Origin: Metellina segmentata
Taxonomy: Eukaryota > Arthropoda > Arachnida > Araneae > Tetragnathidae
Assembly: GCA_947359465.1 (NCBI GenBank)
Contig: OX375880.1
Location: 22,520,714 to 22,584,713 of the forward strand
Direction of reading: 5' to 3'
DNA length: 64,000 nucleotides
Below are positions 1-12,744 of the stretch, piece by piece (positions within the stretch are counted from its first letter, which is position 1; every line of letters starts with the position of its first letter). The translations under genes were made by a program, and so were the position numbers. Below the pieces are notes generated by a model that was not told the DNA's origin, searched no databases, and saw only the letters and a program-made list of their open reading frames with translations.

Positions 1-137
1 ATGAGGCACGGGTTAATATTATCAGGTTGAGCTAAAACTTTGCCAATCACAGTTTCTAGCCTATTGGCAAATTTTAGGGGGGTGCCATAGAAGATTAAGC
101 GGAAAAAAAATTTCCCATATATCTTGTGAAAACCCTA
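1..137. mobile_element. Right end of a long-TIR DNA transposon (left repeat copy)
   Basis: Matches 45,400-45,536, the last part of the right TIR of the complete element at 42,665-45,536. It is followed at 138-146 by GTATATCAT, the same 9-bp sequence that flanks the complete element. The rest of this copy lies outside the window. Confidence 0.85.
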
Positions 138-163
138 GTATATCATACATGAAAACGTATATA

Positions 164-1532
164 CAGGTTGTTTCGAAACTCATGGGCGAAAATATAAGGG
201 GTGATAGAAAACATCTAAACAAGCAATTTTCACCATACAATACATGGGTGGAGGGCAAGCAGTGAACATATATCCGCCGTTACAGTCACGTGAAAGTACG
301 AAACACCATACGGATAGAAGAGGTACTAAATAATTTTATTGAAAGCATGTGTGGCAAAATTACCGAAACTGCTCAAAAGAGCAACCGCCTGCTGTAATGT
401 AGGCGTTACACACACATGCGAAGTAGCGAGTGGCGCACTTTTTCAAACACACACGGCATGTCTCGGACGGAACCGGCAGTAACTAGAAATCCTGGTAACT
501 AGGTGGTCGTTGTAATCCATAGGACTTTCGTAGACAAGTCTTATTAAATAGCCCCACAGTAAAAAGTCCCGACACGAGAGATCGGGTGGGCGTGTTGTCC
601 AAGGTGTGAGCCCACCCCGATCAATCCATCGCCCTGTGAATTTAGCGTCTAAAGCGCTCCGCATATCCAAGCAGAAATGGGTGGTGGTCCGTCATGCTGG
701 AACCATATACGTGCTTGTATGTTGGCCGCAACAGGTTGAAGTGAGTCTGGCAAAAAATGTGAGGTATGCTCTGGCGTCCAGTCATAATGGCAGAAGATAT
801 GGACCCATCAAATGGTCACCCACAATTCCAGCCCCAACATTTACGCTGAAACGTTTGTAACACGTATGAGGACGTGTGTCGTACGGATTGTTAGATGCCC
901 ACACATGAAAGTTGTGCGTATTAGAAATGCCTTCACAAGTAAAGGTGCATTCATCCGTGAATACCACATACTGCGCTGCTAGCTGTTGCCAACATGCAAA
1001 CTCGAAACGTGGCACATAATCTGCAGGTATCAAGAATTGCACTTTCTGTGTAATCCATCGTCCGTAGTACTCGCCAAACAATAGAGTGGGGCACATTGCC
1101 GGCACGGAAAACCTTTCGCGTGCTAATATACGGATGATCTTCTACTCTTTACAGAATGTCCTCTACAAATTTTGGCAAAGAATCCCGTTTCCTACAGGCA
1201 CCGATGCAATCGCTGGAACATTTTTCGGTCTGGCACGTGTTTTTTCTCGGTAAACGCTGCCTGTATAGTCTTTCAGTTTCCAGACCATTTACATTCACAA
1301 GACCATACATAAAATGTCCTCTTTCTCCTGATTATTATACGTCGCCATACCTTCTGAAATCCACGGTAGCAATGACGATCAGTAAGAAAACTCGCGCTTT
1401 ATGATTTCCATTACAGCGCCTACTAGCGGTTCACCGCTTGCTCTCCGCCCTTGCATTGTATGGTGAAAATTGCTTGTTTAGATGTTTTCTATCACCCCTT
1501 AAGTGTTTGCAGCCAAGATTGGAAACACCCTG
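164..1532 (-). mobile_element. Tc1/IS630-superfamily transposon, inactive (left copy)
   Basis: A 1,369-bp element with terminal inverted repeats. The left end begins CAGGTTGTTTCG, the right end reverse-complements to CAGGGTGTTTCC, and about 80 bp inside them a matching block runs to the TTCACCATACAAT motif on both sides. TA dinucleotides flank both ends (162-163, 1,533-1,534), as expected for TA-targeting transposons. It sits only 17 bp to the right of the long-TIR element's target duplication. Confidence 0.85.
443..1105 (-). pseudogene. Broken DDE transposase of the Tc1-like element (left copy)
   Basis: Read on the minus strand, the pieces match a common arthropod Tc1-related transposase (often annotated as DUF4817-containing or Tc3-like). 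An upstream piece includes FTDE, the first catalytic Asp. A middle piece near 680-700 reads QHDGPP (second acidic position). The downstream piece at 443-670 contains RPPDLSCRDFLLWG, the region of the third acidic residue. The pieces lie in different frames separated by stops, so no protein can be made. The N-terminal DNA-binding part (about 1,150-1,430) is even more decayed. Family assignment is by motif recognition. Confidence 0.75.
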
Positions 1533-1870
1533 TATAGAAAAGAATAATCGTGTATGAAAGAATTATGAATAAAAAAACATCTAATAATTAAATTTAAGCA
1601 CTCTCTCCCATTCTCCCCCCCCCCCCTTTCCCCAAAAAAATAATAGTAAGAAGAAAAAAATACAGAAATACTAATTGATGTGTAGTGAAAATAAATAAAA
1701 TTGATTTTTTTCCGTAGAAAAATTATTGATTCCCTAATGCATAGTACCCGATTCACTTCCGTAGATACTACGGAGAATCAGTAGTAGTTGGTATGTCTGG
1801 GAACGGCCCTGCTATTTGCTTGCGTCCGTAATTTTGGGTCCATAATTTTTCTTTTCTACACACCGAGTCC

Positions 1871-2112
1871 AAAACTCGATTCAAAGTCCGTCGGGAGGTG
1901 GTGCGTTTATCTGTCGTGGCCTAAAATGTCCTCACGTTGACGGGGGTGCCAGCTCAAGCTTTGTCCTCGTCTTTGTCCTTAAGAACACCCCGTCATTTAA
2001 CCGTGCTTTAAATGAAGAGGTGTCCTTAGCATCTTTCACTTCGGACTCATCCCAGACCGTCGTCAATAACACGTTGTTTTGATTCAATGCGACGTAAATT
2101 CAATTACCTACC
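1871..2112 (+). mobile_element. tRNA-derived SINE, decayed
   Basis: The body words CTGTCGTGGCC, GTCCTCACGTTG, GGGGTGCCAGCTCA and the tail region GCGACGTAAATTCAATTACCTACC match the SINE family best preserved at 42,084-42,369. The tRNA-like head is poor or missing. Confidence 0.65.
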
Positions 2113-2239
2113 CTTCCTATACACATTTATTTTATTCAAAACTTTCTTTTAGACCATTTCTGTGTGTTAAGTGTGGCCATTAATTTACTATCTCAAACAT
2201 GACAAAGTCAAATTTTATTTTAATGATATGTGTTGAATT

Positions 2240-2590
2240 CTAGGACAAAAAAACATTTTGATATTTTTCATGTGTTTAAAGATTTTAAACATGTTCTATC
2301 AAGATCTTTAAAAAAGACAGCGGAGGAAAGAATAGTTGAAACTATTTCGTCCAAAATAGTGTAACTCATGTGAATATTTTTGTTCTCTTCCAGTGAAACC
2401 AAGAGCTAACCCTTTAACACCTGTCAAGTGACGACGGGTATCCGTCAGAAGAGGTCCGCAGCTGCACCCTTGTGTTCGTGCCCAACCTCCTCTCTGTAAA
2501 TAAGTCAAAATTCCTGCCGGACATGAGGGGGCACGCTGTGGGGTTTCAGAAAGACGGATGTACCGTTCGGGTTCAAGCTGGTTCATTATT
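2240..2590 (+). repeat. Diverged paralogue of the 3,420-3,780 block
   Basis: Shares a long, fairly GC-rich core (ACACCTGTCAAGTGACGACG ... AGAAGAGGTCCGCAGCTG ... GACGGATGTACCGTTCGGGT) and the AT-rich 5' flank with 3,420-3,780. A one-base deletion in the core shifts the frame that is open in the other copy. It lies in the segment absent from the right repeat copy. Confidence 0.8.
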
Positions 2591-3419
2591 CTAAACCATT
2601 CCCGTGCTACTTGGCCATTAATTTACTACATCAGTCAACCATCACAAACACCAAACTGTTTTCCATACGAATCCTGTGAAGATGAAGCGAAGTACGATTG
2701 AAGTAAGGCATCAATTTATTTCAACGATCACATAGTTTAGACTGTACAGTAAACTTTTATTTGAACACTATTATCGTTAAACCTGAAGTGTAATAACACA
2801 ATTAAAATTAAGGAAACTAATTTTTATTTAGTGAAGCTTTTTCTGGCGAGAGATCAATCATTGGATTTTTTCTCACAAAATAAGCAAATTTGGAACGAAT
2901 ATTAGTTTTATTACTATTTACCCCAGTTGGACAAGTATGATTGCAGGCAATTAACCACTTGGGTACATTTGACGACCGAGACTCGCCATGCACATGTTTT
3001 TCCTAAGTTACGGATGTCGAGTCTAATTCGTCATTCAAACTAGGACACAATTAAACACGTACATTCTTGTTCATGGCAAGAGTGATTGGTGTGTTACGAG
3101 AATGTCCTTGAATCAAATTATTCAATCGCTCTCTACAAAAATATACTTTATTTTATTTGACCAAATATATAGAAGTATTTACACGGCTGCGTTATCAAAT
3201 ATTCTTGTTTTGGAATGAACCAAGAGATCAGAAGCTGAACGATCTCTATCATACTGTTGCCTTTCTTATCAAACGAAAATATACGAAAATATGGCAGTAA
3301 CTAGTGTGCAAACGATAATAACAGTAACGAGTATAACAGTAACTAAAGTGCAAAAGATAATTCGAGCTACTTTTTTAAATAAATGTGTACCCCAGGGGTT
3401 AACATGGTTTAGGTATATA

Positions 3420-3780
3420 TTCAAGGACTAAATCAATTTTGATATTTTCCACGTGTTTAAGTAATGTTCTAGGCGATCTTTACAAAAGACAACGGAGGAA
3501 TAAATTGAATTTATTTTGACCAAAATGATGTAACTAATGTGCATATCTTTGTACTCTTCCAGGAAAGCTGATAGCAAGCCCATCAACACCTGTCAAGTGA
3601 CGACGGATATCCGGCCAGAAGAGGTCCGCAGCTGCACCCTTGTGTTCGTGCCCAACCTCCTTTCTGTAAATAAGTCAAAATTCCTGCCGGACACAAGGTT
3701 GCAGGCTGTGGGGTTTCGGAAAGACGGATGTATCGTTCGGGTTCAAGCTGCTTTCATTTTGGGTTGGGCAGAAAATGTAT
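3420..3780 (+). repeat. Repeat block with a protein-like open frame
   Basis: The core stands out from the AT-rich surroundings by higher GC and an open frame (about 3,555-3,780, read as ...TCQVTTDIRPEEVRSC...). A good acceptor (TTTGTACTCTTCCAG) precedes the open part. I do not recognise the peptide. Homology to 2,240-2,590 extends across the would-be splice site into the flank, so a dispersed repeat is more likely than an exon. The right copy (47,450-47,820) keeps the frame with an Asn-to-Tyr change. Confidence 0.5.
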
Positions 3781-3881
3781 CGCGCGCGAATATTTCAAGA
3801 CCTAATAAAAACAACTGTCAACCCTGAACCGACTCGTGTCTCCTTCAAGATTATTGAATTCATTTTCTAATCATAGCTTAA

Positions 3882-4085
3882 CCCTTCAAGTGGTTTCGAC
3901 AAAATATCTCGTCCACCGAGATATGATCCATTTCGCTAGAGTTAATTCGCTCAGTGATAATATCTCGCCAAGATATTGTTACCGAGATCTGTTCAATATA
4001 CTTCAAATGACCAGATACCTCATCCATCAAGATCTGGTCAGTTTACTAATGACGGGATACTTCGTCGAGACAACCACTAAGACGG
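3882..4085. mobile_element. TTAA-flanked MITE (piggyBac-like ends), left copy
   Basis: A 204-bp element starting CCCTTCAAGTGGTTTCGAC and ending GTCGAGACAACCACTAAGACGG, with TTAA at 3,878-3,881 and 4,086-4,089. CCCT termini at TTAA sites are typical of piggyBac-type elements. The inside carries decayed copies of a GAGATATCTC palindrome. It matches 33,370-33,579 and 47,923-48,114. Confidence 0.75.
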
Positions 4086-4139
4086 TTAATTTAGGTTCAC
4101 TTTTCCAGCTGAAGAAATATTAACTTCCTTTTAAGTATA

Positions 4140-7100
4140 CATTTCACACAGAAAAACCTTTCAAATGCACACTGGACAGAAACTTTTACTGAGGTTCAAG
4201 CAACACCTCCTATAGATAAGAAAGCCTCACAACGGGAGGAATGACGTCACGACAGTTAGGCTTTCCAGCCAGTATGAAACGTATCCTACGATTCTCGCTG
4301 ATTTTGGAAAGAATAAAATATAGTTGATTAAACTTAATCTTTGTTTTCCGTACATTTAATCAATCAGGTGCATTCTAAAACGTGTTTTTACGGACTCGAT
4401 ACATCTTAAGTGATTATATTTGTTGCAAAAACCTAGATTATTAACGATCGAAACGTAAATATCTGAAGCATTATAAGTGTTTAGTTGATAACATATAAAT
4501 AAATTTAAAATTTGCCCCGTTTCTTTTGATTTAAGCGAAAAAACACTGCAGTTAGAGAAAAAGGAAATGAATGAATGAAATATAATTATTAAGGACGTTA
4601 ATATTAAAAACTAAATTTATATCATCACAAACAAGGTGAATAAAAATCAAATCTATCTGGATACAAAACTATCAAAGTACTGTTTGGATAAATACAAGAA
4701 CAAATACAATTTAAATTACATTTGATGATTCGATGGCATGATTGCAAAATATCTCCTCTACCCCTAAAATGTTTTGGCAAATCAAAAAATGCCAATGAAA
4801 ATTTTAATTGCAGATTCAAAAGTTGTTTAGTTTATTAATTATTAGATTCTACTGGTGTAATAAGATACACTTATAATTTCTTTTATTTGGTACTGACTTT
4901 GTCCGTTTTAGGGTAAATGTTAACTTGCAAATACGAAATTACATAAAATGATCAAAATATATTACAAATCTATATTAAATAAATTTCTAAAAAACCAAAT
5001 GTGCCCTCTTATTAGGAAAAATTACTTAAAAACTTAAATGTGAAAAATGTATTCTTGATTTAATTATTCACGCAAATAAATCATGACAGAAAATAAAAAT
5101 ACACATTAACAGATTTCAGTGATACAAAATCTTTATTCAGTGGTACGTAAGATATGAATGCTTACAAGAAATATTTGAATGATTATGATGAACACCAAAG
5201 CTTTGATATATTTTAAAGCTGATTTAAAAGTATGTTCAGAAACGTTTTTCAAAATGAAACTACTAAGATATTGGTTATACAATACAGATAAAAATAAAAC
5301 TATATGCATAAAATGTTAAAATATCTGATAATAACTGACTTTATTATTAAATTATGAAACATTTAGCAATTTTTAATTTCCAGATATGCATAAAAAACAC
5401 ATTTAATGAGATCCAAGCTCATTATTCATTACTCTCTTTTTAATAATAGAAAGAAATCAAGCAGCACCAAAATTTTAAATCATCACCAGTACCTGAATTA
5501 AACTATTTATATTTTCCAATAAAAGTTTTTAGTTTTAGTTAGTTAGGCAGGAATAATTTAAATCAATTGACAACAGTTGTAAAGCTAGACTTTTTCTGCA
5601 TGTCCCTCAGTACAGTTCCAAATTTAAAACGCTAATTTTTGCTTAAGCTACACCTTTACAAGTATTATTAATCTTACCGTGTCAATACGTTTTGTAAAAA
5701 CTACGGTCTGTTAAGTTTTTTTTGAAGGACTCTGTAAATACTAAGGTTTATGGGTTCGTAAATGAATAATCAGGTTTCTCAAGGCTCTTGGGATTCTTGT
5801 GATAAAAAATTAGAATACATTAATGCAGTGAGCTAGTTTCGAGTCAACTCAAAAATATTGTTAATTTCCAGTTTTCAAAATATTTCTACAAATACAGTAT
5901 TCAAATACATGAATCAATTTTTGTTTAATATGCTTCAAGATACCAGAAGCACGCCGACAATTTTCGCTAGGTTTTAGACTTCCAATTTTTACAGAATGTT
6001 TCATAACATTGTTTTCAAATTTTGTCAGATCCCACATAAGTTTAGGTAATTTATAGAATTTTATACCCAAGGAACACTATTAAGCAAAATTAAATATACT
6101 TGGAATATTTATACATTATGAAAAGTCACAGATTATATTACATTAGATATATATATATATAATCAGATCTCAAAAATACTTCAGAAGCAAACAAATATTG
6201 ATATAAGAATTTCCCTTAAAAAATACACTATATACATAACAAATGCCAGAACAAATAATGCATTTAAACATTCAAAATGCTCATCTTCAGAAAATAATGC
6301 ATAGTAACTACTAATTAACAAATTTGAGAGAAAAAATATTTAATACATCAGATGCTAAAGTAAAGGAATGTTAAATAAATACTAACCATTCAACAATTTT
6401 ACATGTTTTGAGACACGAATTGCAACTAACACAAATAAATTCATGTTTGGAAAATTAATATTCATGGACATTACATTATACTCATTATGCACCACAGCAA
6501 ACAATTTTTTAACTATGCAAATCTTTATGTCATCTAGCTATTAATATTTGAATCTTTCAACGCCTTTTTTATTAACGGTTTTGGTATAAGCCTAAAAATC
6601 TCCCAAGCACACATTCTCAAATGAAACTTTTAAATTAATCCAAATTTGATGGGACTGTTTAGATGAGTGGAAAGACAATAATTTTAACAGAATGGAGTTC
6701 ATGGTGTATTTATTTAGGAACAAAATTCAAAATCAAATGCAATGAATGTAACAATTAACTAGTTTTACTTCTGTTAATATAGATATGTTAAATAGAAATA
6801 CATACGATGCTTTTTATTTCAATAGGCTGAATAAGAAGTTATGCAAAAATTATATCTTGAGCAATCTGAACCATGTATGGACCATAATTATGAGGTTTCG
6901 AAGTATTAAAATTTCTAATAAATACATTTTATTTGACTGATATAAAATGAAGGCAATTTTATAATTACACACATTAAACATGCAAACTCAATTTCAAAAA
7001 GACATTACAATGGGGATGAAGTTAATTATAGAGGTAATTTAAATTTCAAAAGGAGTTAAAATAGTATGCACTATGTTTGAAACATGTCTCTTGCTACATA

Positions 7101-10100
7101 AATTTTTAGAATCCTGTTTATGGAGAATAATTCATATTTTGGAAAATTTATATTTGGATCATAGCATAAACATAGATGTTTAAATACAATTTTGTACAAT
7201 CTAAGCAATTACTTGTTCTACGAAAGAGAAACATTAATCATTTAAATGGACGATTTTGAATTGAATTGGTACACTACTGGTATAATAAGACATAATTTGT
7301 AGGAAAAAAAAATCAGACATACTTTTATCATAAAATAGGACTGGGTAAATTCTTGTCACTAACTTTATAAACGATGTTTTCAATGCTATATGTAAAAGAG
7401 AGCAGATAAAGTTCAAAAAAGAAGGATTAAAAATTGCATTACTTTGAAACTACACAAGTTCAATATAGAACTGGTCTGCCAATAAAAGGTTAATAAATAC
7501 CCATTGCAAAACTAAATTAAATAAAAACTAATTACAGAATGAATTAGATGTATGATTAGAAAACTGTGAAAAAAATATCTTAACATGAAATTTGAAAATA
7601 ATTTAAGATTTTTTAATTATTAATTCCTTTTTCTAAATAAGGATAGTACATATGAAAAAATGTTTAGATTTTTTAGTCAGAGTATTTGAAAGAAATTTAA
7701 GTTGATCTTTTAACATGTGTCTACTGTTTTGAGAATATAAACGAAATTTACAGGAGATTTAAAAGTTCATATTGAAAATAATTTCCATCCATTTAAGTTT
7801 AGACGATATGAATCATTTAACTACTTTCCTACTTTCTATACTCAACTACTTTCCTACTATTTTACCTATTTTCCGCTCTTACACTTGGAGTATTTGCAAA
7901 ATACTAATAGGGAATTAGTTTATGGCAAGGACAAATAATTATAGCAATAAATTTGAAAAATTTCACATTCTAAATTGATAAAATTTTGCACAGAAGCGAA
8001 AAATTCAACAGAACAGCAAAGCTGTGATTCAATTTCAAAGATCAACTTAGAACTGTAATGTAGAATATCAGCTCACAATCAGTGATAAACTAAATGCGTT
8101 AGACGATTATCTACCTACTAACTTAGTAAGTCTCAACTACAGTACATTAAAAATAACAAAATATTCTTATTTTCATAAATAATGTTCCAGAGTCTCTTAA
8201 TTACAAGTTCCATTTTAATCCAATACATAAATGTATAGTAATATCTACCTATTGTTTTTAAAACTAAAACTGATTTTCTATAAACATTTGGGACACATTA
8301 AGAGCAGCAAATTTTTTCAAAATCAAGCATATTGCACTTACTAGGAAGTATTGAAAACTCCTGGTCGTGACTTGTAAATAGAAATGTAATTATATTTATT
8401 TATACACACAATGGTTTGAAGAAAATTATAAATAAAATTCTTTGAGTTTTTCAGTCAATTTGTAAACATTCTTGGCATACATCTTTCCTCTACCTTATCA
8501 GAGATATAGTAAATACAGATCTGAAATTCAATAAAACCATAATGTATCAATGGAGCTTTAAGTACTGAAATACCAAAATATGCTTTCAGAAATAGTTTAG
8601 GAATTAATCTAAGACAAAAATCCATCAGTCCGTCATTCTCGGAGGGCAACGAAAAAAACAATACACCAAGGGAAGGAAGTCGAGAAAAACATATGATAAA
8701 ATGGGATAAGTTACGCGTTTTTTTTCTTTAATTCAAAATTATATGCAAAAAATTAAACACAAAAACAAGGGTTAAAACTCGGTATTAAATTTCTTAGATA
8801 TTTCGGAAATAAAATTCTTCTGGTAAGTGCTTAGAAAATATTCAACTCTTCGAGCTACCTGTTATTTTCTTAGGTAGATGACATGATCAAATCGTTTGGG
8901 TTCACCTTCTCACTTGACGGGGAAAAGAAACTTGCAACGCGACTGAATCACTCGTAACCTGCCACCTAGGTCACAACAAGCAAAAGCGGACTAGGTTCCG
9001 CTTCTTAAATCTCCCTGTGTGTCTCTATTAGAATTGCTCTGCTTTTACAAACCAAAAATTGTTCAAGGGAAAGGGCGATATAGTCGAATGCAGGATATAG
9101 CAAGTGGTTACGGCATATTTCAATTTTTTAGTGATCCTCCTAAAATGGATGGATAAAAATGGATAAAATGGATGGCAAAATGGCTTTCAAGGTAGTGGGA
9201 ACTTTTCCTTCACATATAAGTATTCAGAGACCTAAACATAAATTGTATACTAGAGTTATCCCTCTCCAAGTTTAATGACATATCTGAAAATTATTACCCT
9301 TTAAAGCTACAAATGTCGAAAAATTAAAATTTAGTTAGCTATTTATTTCAAACTACACATAATGCCTTCTGTTCAATAATAATTTCACGCAATAAGTACT
9401 TTACTTTTGCTGTGCCAGGATATATTCGTTGAATAGCAACTGTCCTTGATATATGGTATGTTATCTCACAGACTTGTTTCATAAACACAGGAGTAAAAAC
9501 ATTCAGATGTTTATTATGCAATAATACAACTATATTTCATAATACTTTTATGTCAAAAAATCAGATAAAAAGTTTAAAATATTGAGCAAAATAAATATAG
9601 TGCGACATTAGTTTTTGAGATCTTCAGTTTAATAAAATATACTTACTACATGGTGGTTTTATGCACAAGCGAACAGTTTCTATAACAAACCACATAAATC
9701 AATTTGAAGTGCAACGCATATAAAATGAGTCATTGAGCAAGTTGCTCAGGCTGATCTTAAGAGAAAAAATACCCATATCATAATATCCATTATTTTAATT
9801 ATAACTTGGTGAAATGAAAAACACTGAAATATACTCAATTCTGTCGGACTCTGGCAAGTAAGCACGTCACATGACTTCAGATGACTCTTGTAAGTTTAGG
9901 TGACAGCAGTGATTTCTAGTTTGCGATAAAAATAAATTCCTATGGTGCAAGCAAATAGCAGCCTTTCATGTAGCCTTTCATTCAATAGCAGCATTTCAAA
10001 TAGCATATAAAATTTTAAGTCTTCTGGTTAATTCATATATGGTTCAGATATGTAGACAAGGCATATTTTTAATATAATTTACAATTACACATTGAAAACA

Positions 10101-11400
10101 TTGTTTTAGAAGTAATTTCGGAACTTCTGCATTACGAAAAGCTCCTTGCATAAAACATTTTGAATACTGACAGAATTAAAATTGTTGTTGCAGTTGCAAT
10201 TTTTCACTTTTTTGAAAAGTTTTAAGGTACTGAGAGAGAAAGATTTTAAAATTTTGGTGTTGAAAATGTATTTGCAACATTTTAACACACTACTTAAATA
10301 TTGTAGAAAGTTTTAAGGCATTGACAGATTTTTAAACACTGACAAATATTGATCTCGTTACGTTCCCAATATTTTAACGCATGTCTTGCACTATAACATA
10401 TACAATATTTTAATATGTCTTGAGTATTTTGGATAATATGCAACTGAATATAGCTAATCAGATATCGTCGAATTTTCTAAGAGAATTTCAAGACAGGAAG
10501 GTTAAAATTACTGCTTTAAAAAGAAAGAAACAAAATTATTAAACTCTTTAAAAGTCGAAAACTTCATATTAAACTGTAATAGATAGCAGAAAAAAAATTT
10601 GAAACTTGGGTTCATACTAGGGTACTACAAACTCCACCACAAGATAACCGTTAAAAACATAAATCTTTTGAAAATAAGTTCATGAAAAAATAAAATATCA
10701 CACTTAAAAATGTTACAGAAGGAGTCATTTTATAGTACTCAAATTATAAACTATATATAGATTCTGGCTAGTATATTAAAGTACAAAATGAAATGCTCTA
10801 ATCCAAACGACAAATACAAACCATGTGATTTATATAGTATTGAAGTAAATAAAAATACAAATAAATCATTCTGATTAAATAGATTATTAGCAATTATAGA
10901 TATATCTACAGATCCTACTATTAAAGCTACAGTGTACTTGTAAACTCTTCCTTTTAACAGAGAAAAATATTCTTTCTTTAAACTCAAGTCAAAAATGTAT
11001 TTTCAAGATTGCTAACTGTAAAGAAATAATGAATAATATTGAAAAATAATAATTTTTGTCATGTAATAAAAATACATTTTTTTACAAGTATATAAGTTAC
11101 TACCTTTCACAGAGTGGAGGTATTACTATTACCATTGAGTTATTACAAAAATATGCTCAGTAGTCTGGCATTTTTAAGGTTAAATTTATAGGTCTCACTC
11201 TTTTAAGTTAGTTCTTTGAGTTAATCAAGCAAGCATTGTCAAGCAACTGGTTTGATGAAAAAATTCGTTCAGTATTTTACAGACAAAATTTGAAGAAAAA
11301 AAAAATTTTATTAACTAAATTTCTACGCCAGATCAATATCAAAAACAGATTTATTATTCCATTATTTACCATTTGTTTATATAATTATTTTTTTTAACAA
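4140..11400. other. AT-rich noncoding stretch, left copy
   Basis: More than 7 kb with no ORF above about 85 codons that looks coding, and no recognised RNA gene. It holds a short (TA)n run near 6,148-6,163, a CTACTTTCCTA repeat near 7,818-7,870, a 35-bp ATGGATGGATAAA-type repeat near 9,143-9,180, and a slightly GC-richer patch at 8,880-9,020. It is highly conserved (about 99 %) in the right copy at 48,170-55,430. It could be intergenic, intronic or a long untranslated region of an unseen transcript. Confidence 0.6.
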
Positions 11401-11439
11401 TTAAATATTTCATTAAATAAAATCACATTTAAGGTATCG

Positions 11440-11770
11440 ATCTGGTGGAAAATTTTCCGCAGACTTGAAATCCGTTGAAATTTTCAATCTGTTAATGCCT
11501 ATGAAAATTTTTTGTTTGTTTTGCTTTTTCCGATCAAATCGTTTGGCGCGGGAAATGAAATGTTGCCGCGACAAGAGAAAAAACGTTCCCCAACTGTTTG
11601 AGACCGCAATGACCATCGTCATGCAAATGGCGGCCCTGGTAATTTTCGTTTCGCTCACAAACAACGCTCTCTACAAAACCAACGGCATCAGTTTGTATAA
11701 ACAACGTTTTAGTGTCGTCATCCACAGCTACATTACGGATGCTAGATAATGGTTCCGCTTTCTTAGGAAA
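11440..11770. promoter_or_regulatory. CpG-richer patch, possible promoter (left copy)
   Basis: About 300 bp with several CpGs (GGCGCGGG, GCCGCGACA, CATCGTC) inside AT-rich DNA. Adjacent motifs are ATGCAAAT (octamer; reverse complement of ATTTGCAT) and ATGGCGGC (YY1/Pho-like core). Overlapping open frames on both strands reflect this base composition. It is repeated at 55,462-55,792. The promoter call rests on composition and motifs only. Confidence 0.3.
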
Positions 11771-12472
11771 CCGTAACTTACATTCAAACTTTACTTGTGT
11801 GAAGTCGACAACAGCTCGGTTTTACGATACAATGCCATCTAGTTTCAAAATCGGGACTAGTTTCAGGACCCAGATGTTTCAGTATGGTGAAAAATTAAAT
11901 CCTATCAGAAAATCAATCTTTTCATCAAAATCATCCTTTACATAAATGAACAATTTTCTAGTTCTGCTTTTCATTCTAATTGCCAATGAGGCAAAGAAAC
12001 AAATTGACACCAAAAAACCGGTACTTACAGTGATGCCACAGTCGAAGCAATTATGAAATAATAGCACAAATTCTTAAAAATAGTAGCAAAAGGTCTTTCT
12101 TAAACTCTAATTTTAGTCGCTCTGTTACGAAACGAATCGTCTGAAACACAAAATCTGCAAATTTAGAGTGAAACAGATGTTGAAGACCTTGCTAAGAAAT
12201 TCCAATTTTGATTACAAACTTAAAATTTTCTCATAAGGTTTTCAAGACAATCTAGCAACTCGATTCTACTATTCTCTTTCACCATTCCCACTGCCAAAAC
12301 TTTGAAATAGGTGTCCATTCGAAATCTTTCTCGCAAAAGAAAAATTGGAAAGAATATTTTTTCCCATTCGCTATTAGTCAAAAAAAAAAAAAAGAGAGAC
12401 TATTTTTGTTGAAAAAAAAGTTGCCTAAAGGTTATAATGGACATCGAAACTACTTTGATAAAAAAAAGTTAC

Positions 12473-12562
12473 ACCAAGTCTCCAAGGTTGAAAATTAGTA
12501 GCAAAAAGTCGACCTGTATTCCAATACAGGATATGCAGAGCAGTAAGAAATTGAAGTTCAGT
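12473..12562 (-). CDS. Candidate minus-strand exon downstream of 12,745-12,800
   Basis: Acceptor ...ATAACACTTAG, then 30 open codons (begins TELQFLTALHILYWNTG) to donor GTAACT, in phase with the preceding candidate exon. An alternative donor two bases upstream (GTGTAAC) would change the phase. A possible terminal exon follows at about 12,053-12,142 (acceptor TTTGTGTTTCAG, open to TAA), and a competing short exon ends at the GTAAGT donor near 12,030. The right copy (56,495-56,584) has one amino-acid-changing difference on the opposite strand reading and stays open here. Low certainty; no family recognised. Confidence 0.35.
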
Positions 12563-12744
12563 CTAAGTGTTATAAAGACTGGTATAACATTGGAAAGTTT
12601 CTTTTCACGAGCTATCAATCTTCCCTCTTAGGAACTTGGATGTAAATAAATTTTCTTACAGTAAATACAAAAATAGACATGATATTACCTCTTTTAAGGA
12701 GCTTCTTTGTCTAAGTTATTAGTGGTTATAGAAACCGGACTTAC

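Larger units (their letters stand above)
1578..2923. other. Segment present only in the left repeat copy
   Basis: The right copy joins the A-run after GAATTATGAAT directly to CAGTTGGACAAG (near 46,977), while the left copy has about 1,346 bp between them. The joint shows a 2-bp CA microhomology, as in a simple deletion from the right copy. The segment holds a decayed SINE and a paralogue of the block at 3,420-3,780. No gene is visible. Confidence 0.85.

Noticed and set aside
1499..1756. Minus-strand frame with GERGGGENG
   Set aside because: Produced by the poly-C/A-rich tract near 1,610-1,640; low complexity and missing in the other repeat copy.
11413..11664. Minus-strand frame with a hydrophobic stretch (AICMTMVIAVSNSWGTFFLL) resembling a membrane protein such as an LMBR1-type segment
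   Set aside because: The similarity is short and loose, no splice sites support it, and opposite-strand frames are equally open because of local base composition.
12437..12631. 64-codon plus-strand ATG frame conserved in both copies
   Set aside because: Lies opposite the candidate minus-strand exon; Lys/Ser-rich, no motif and no splice support; the minus reading is more protein-like.
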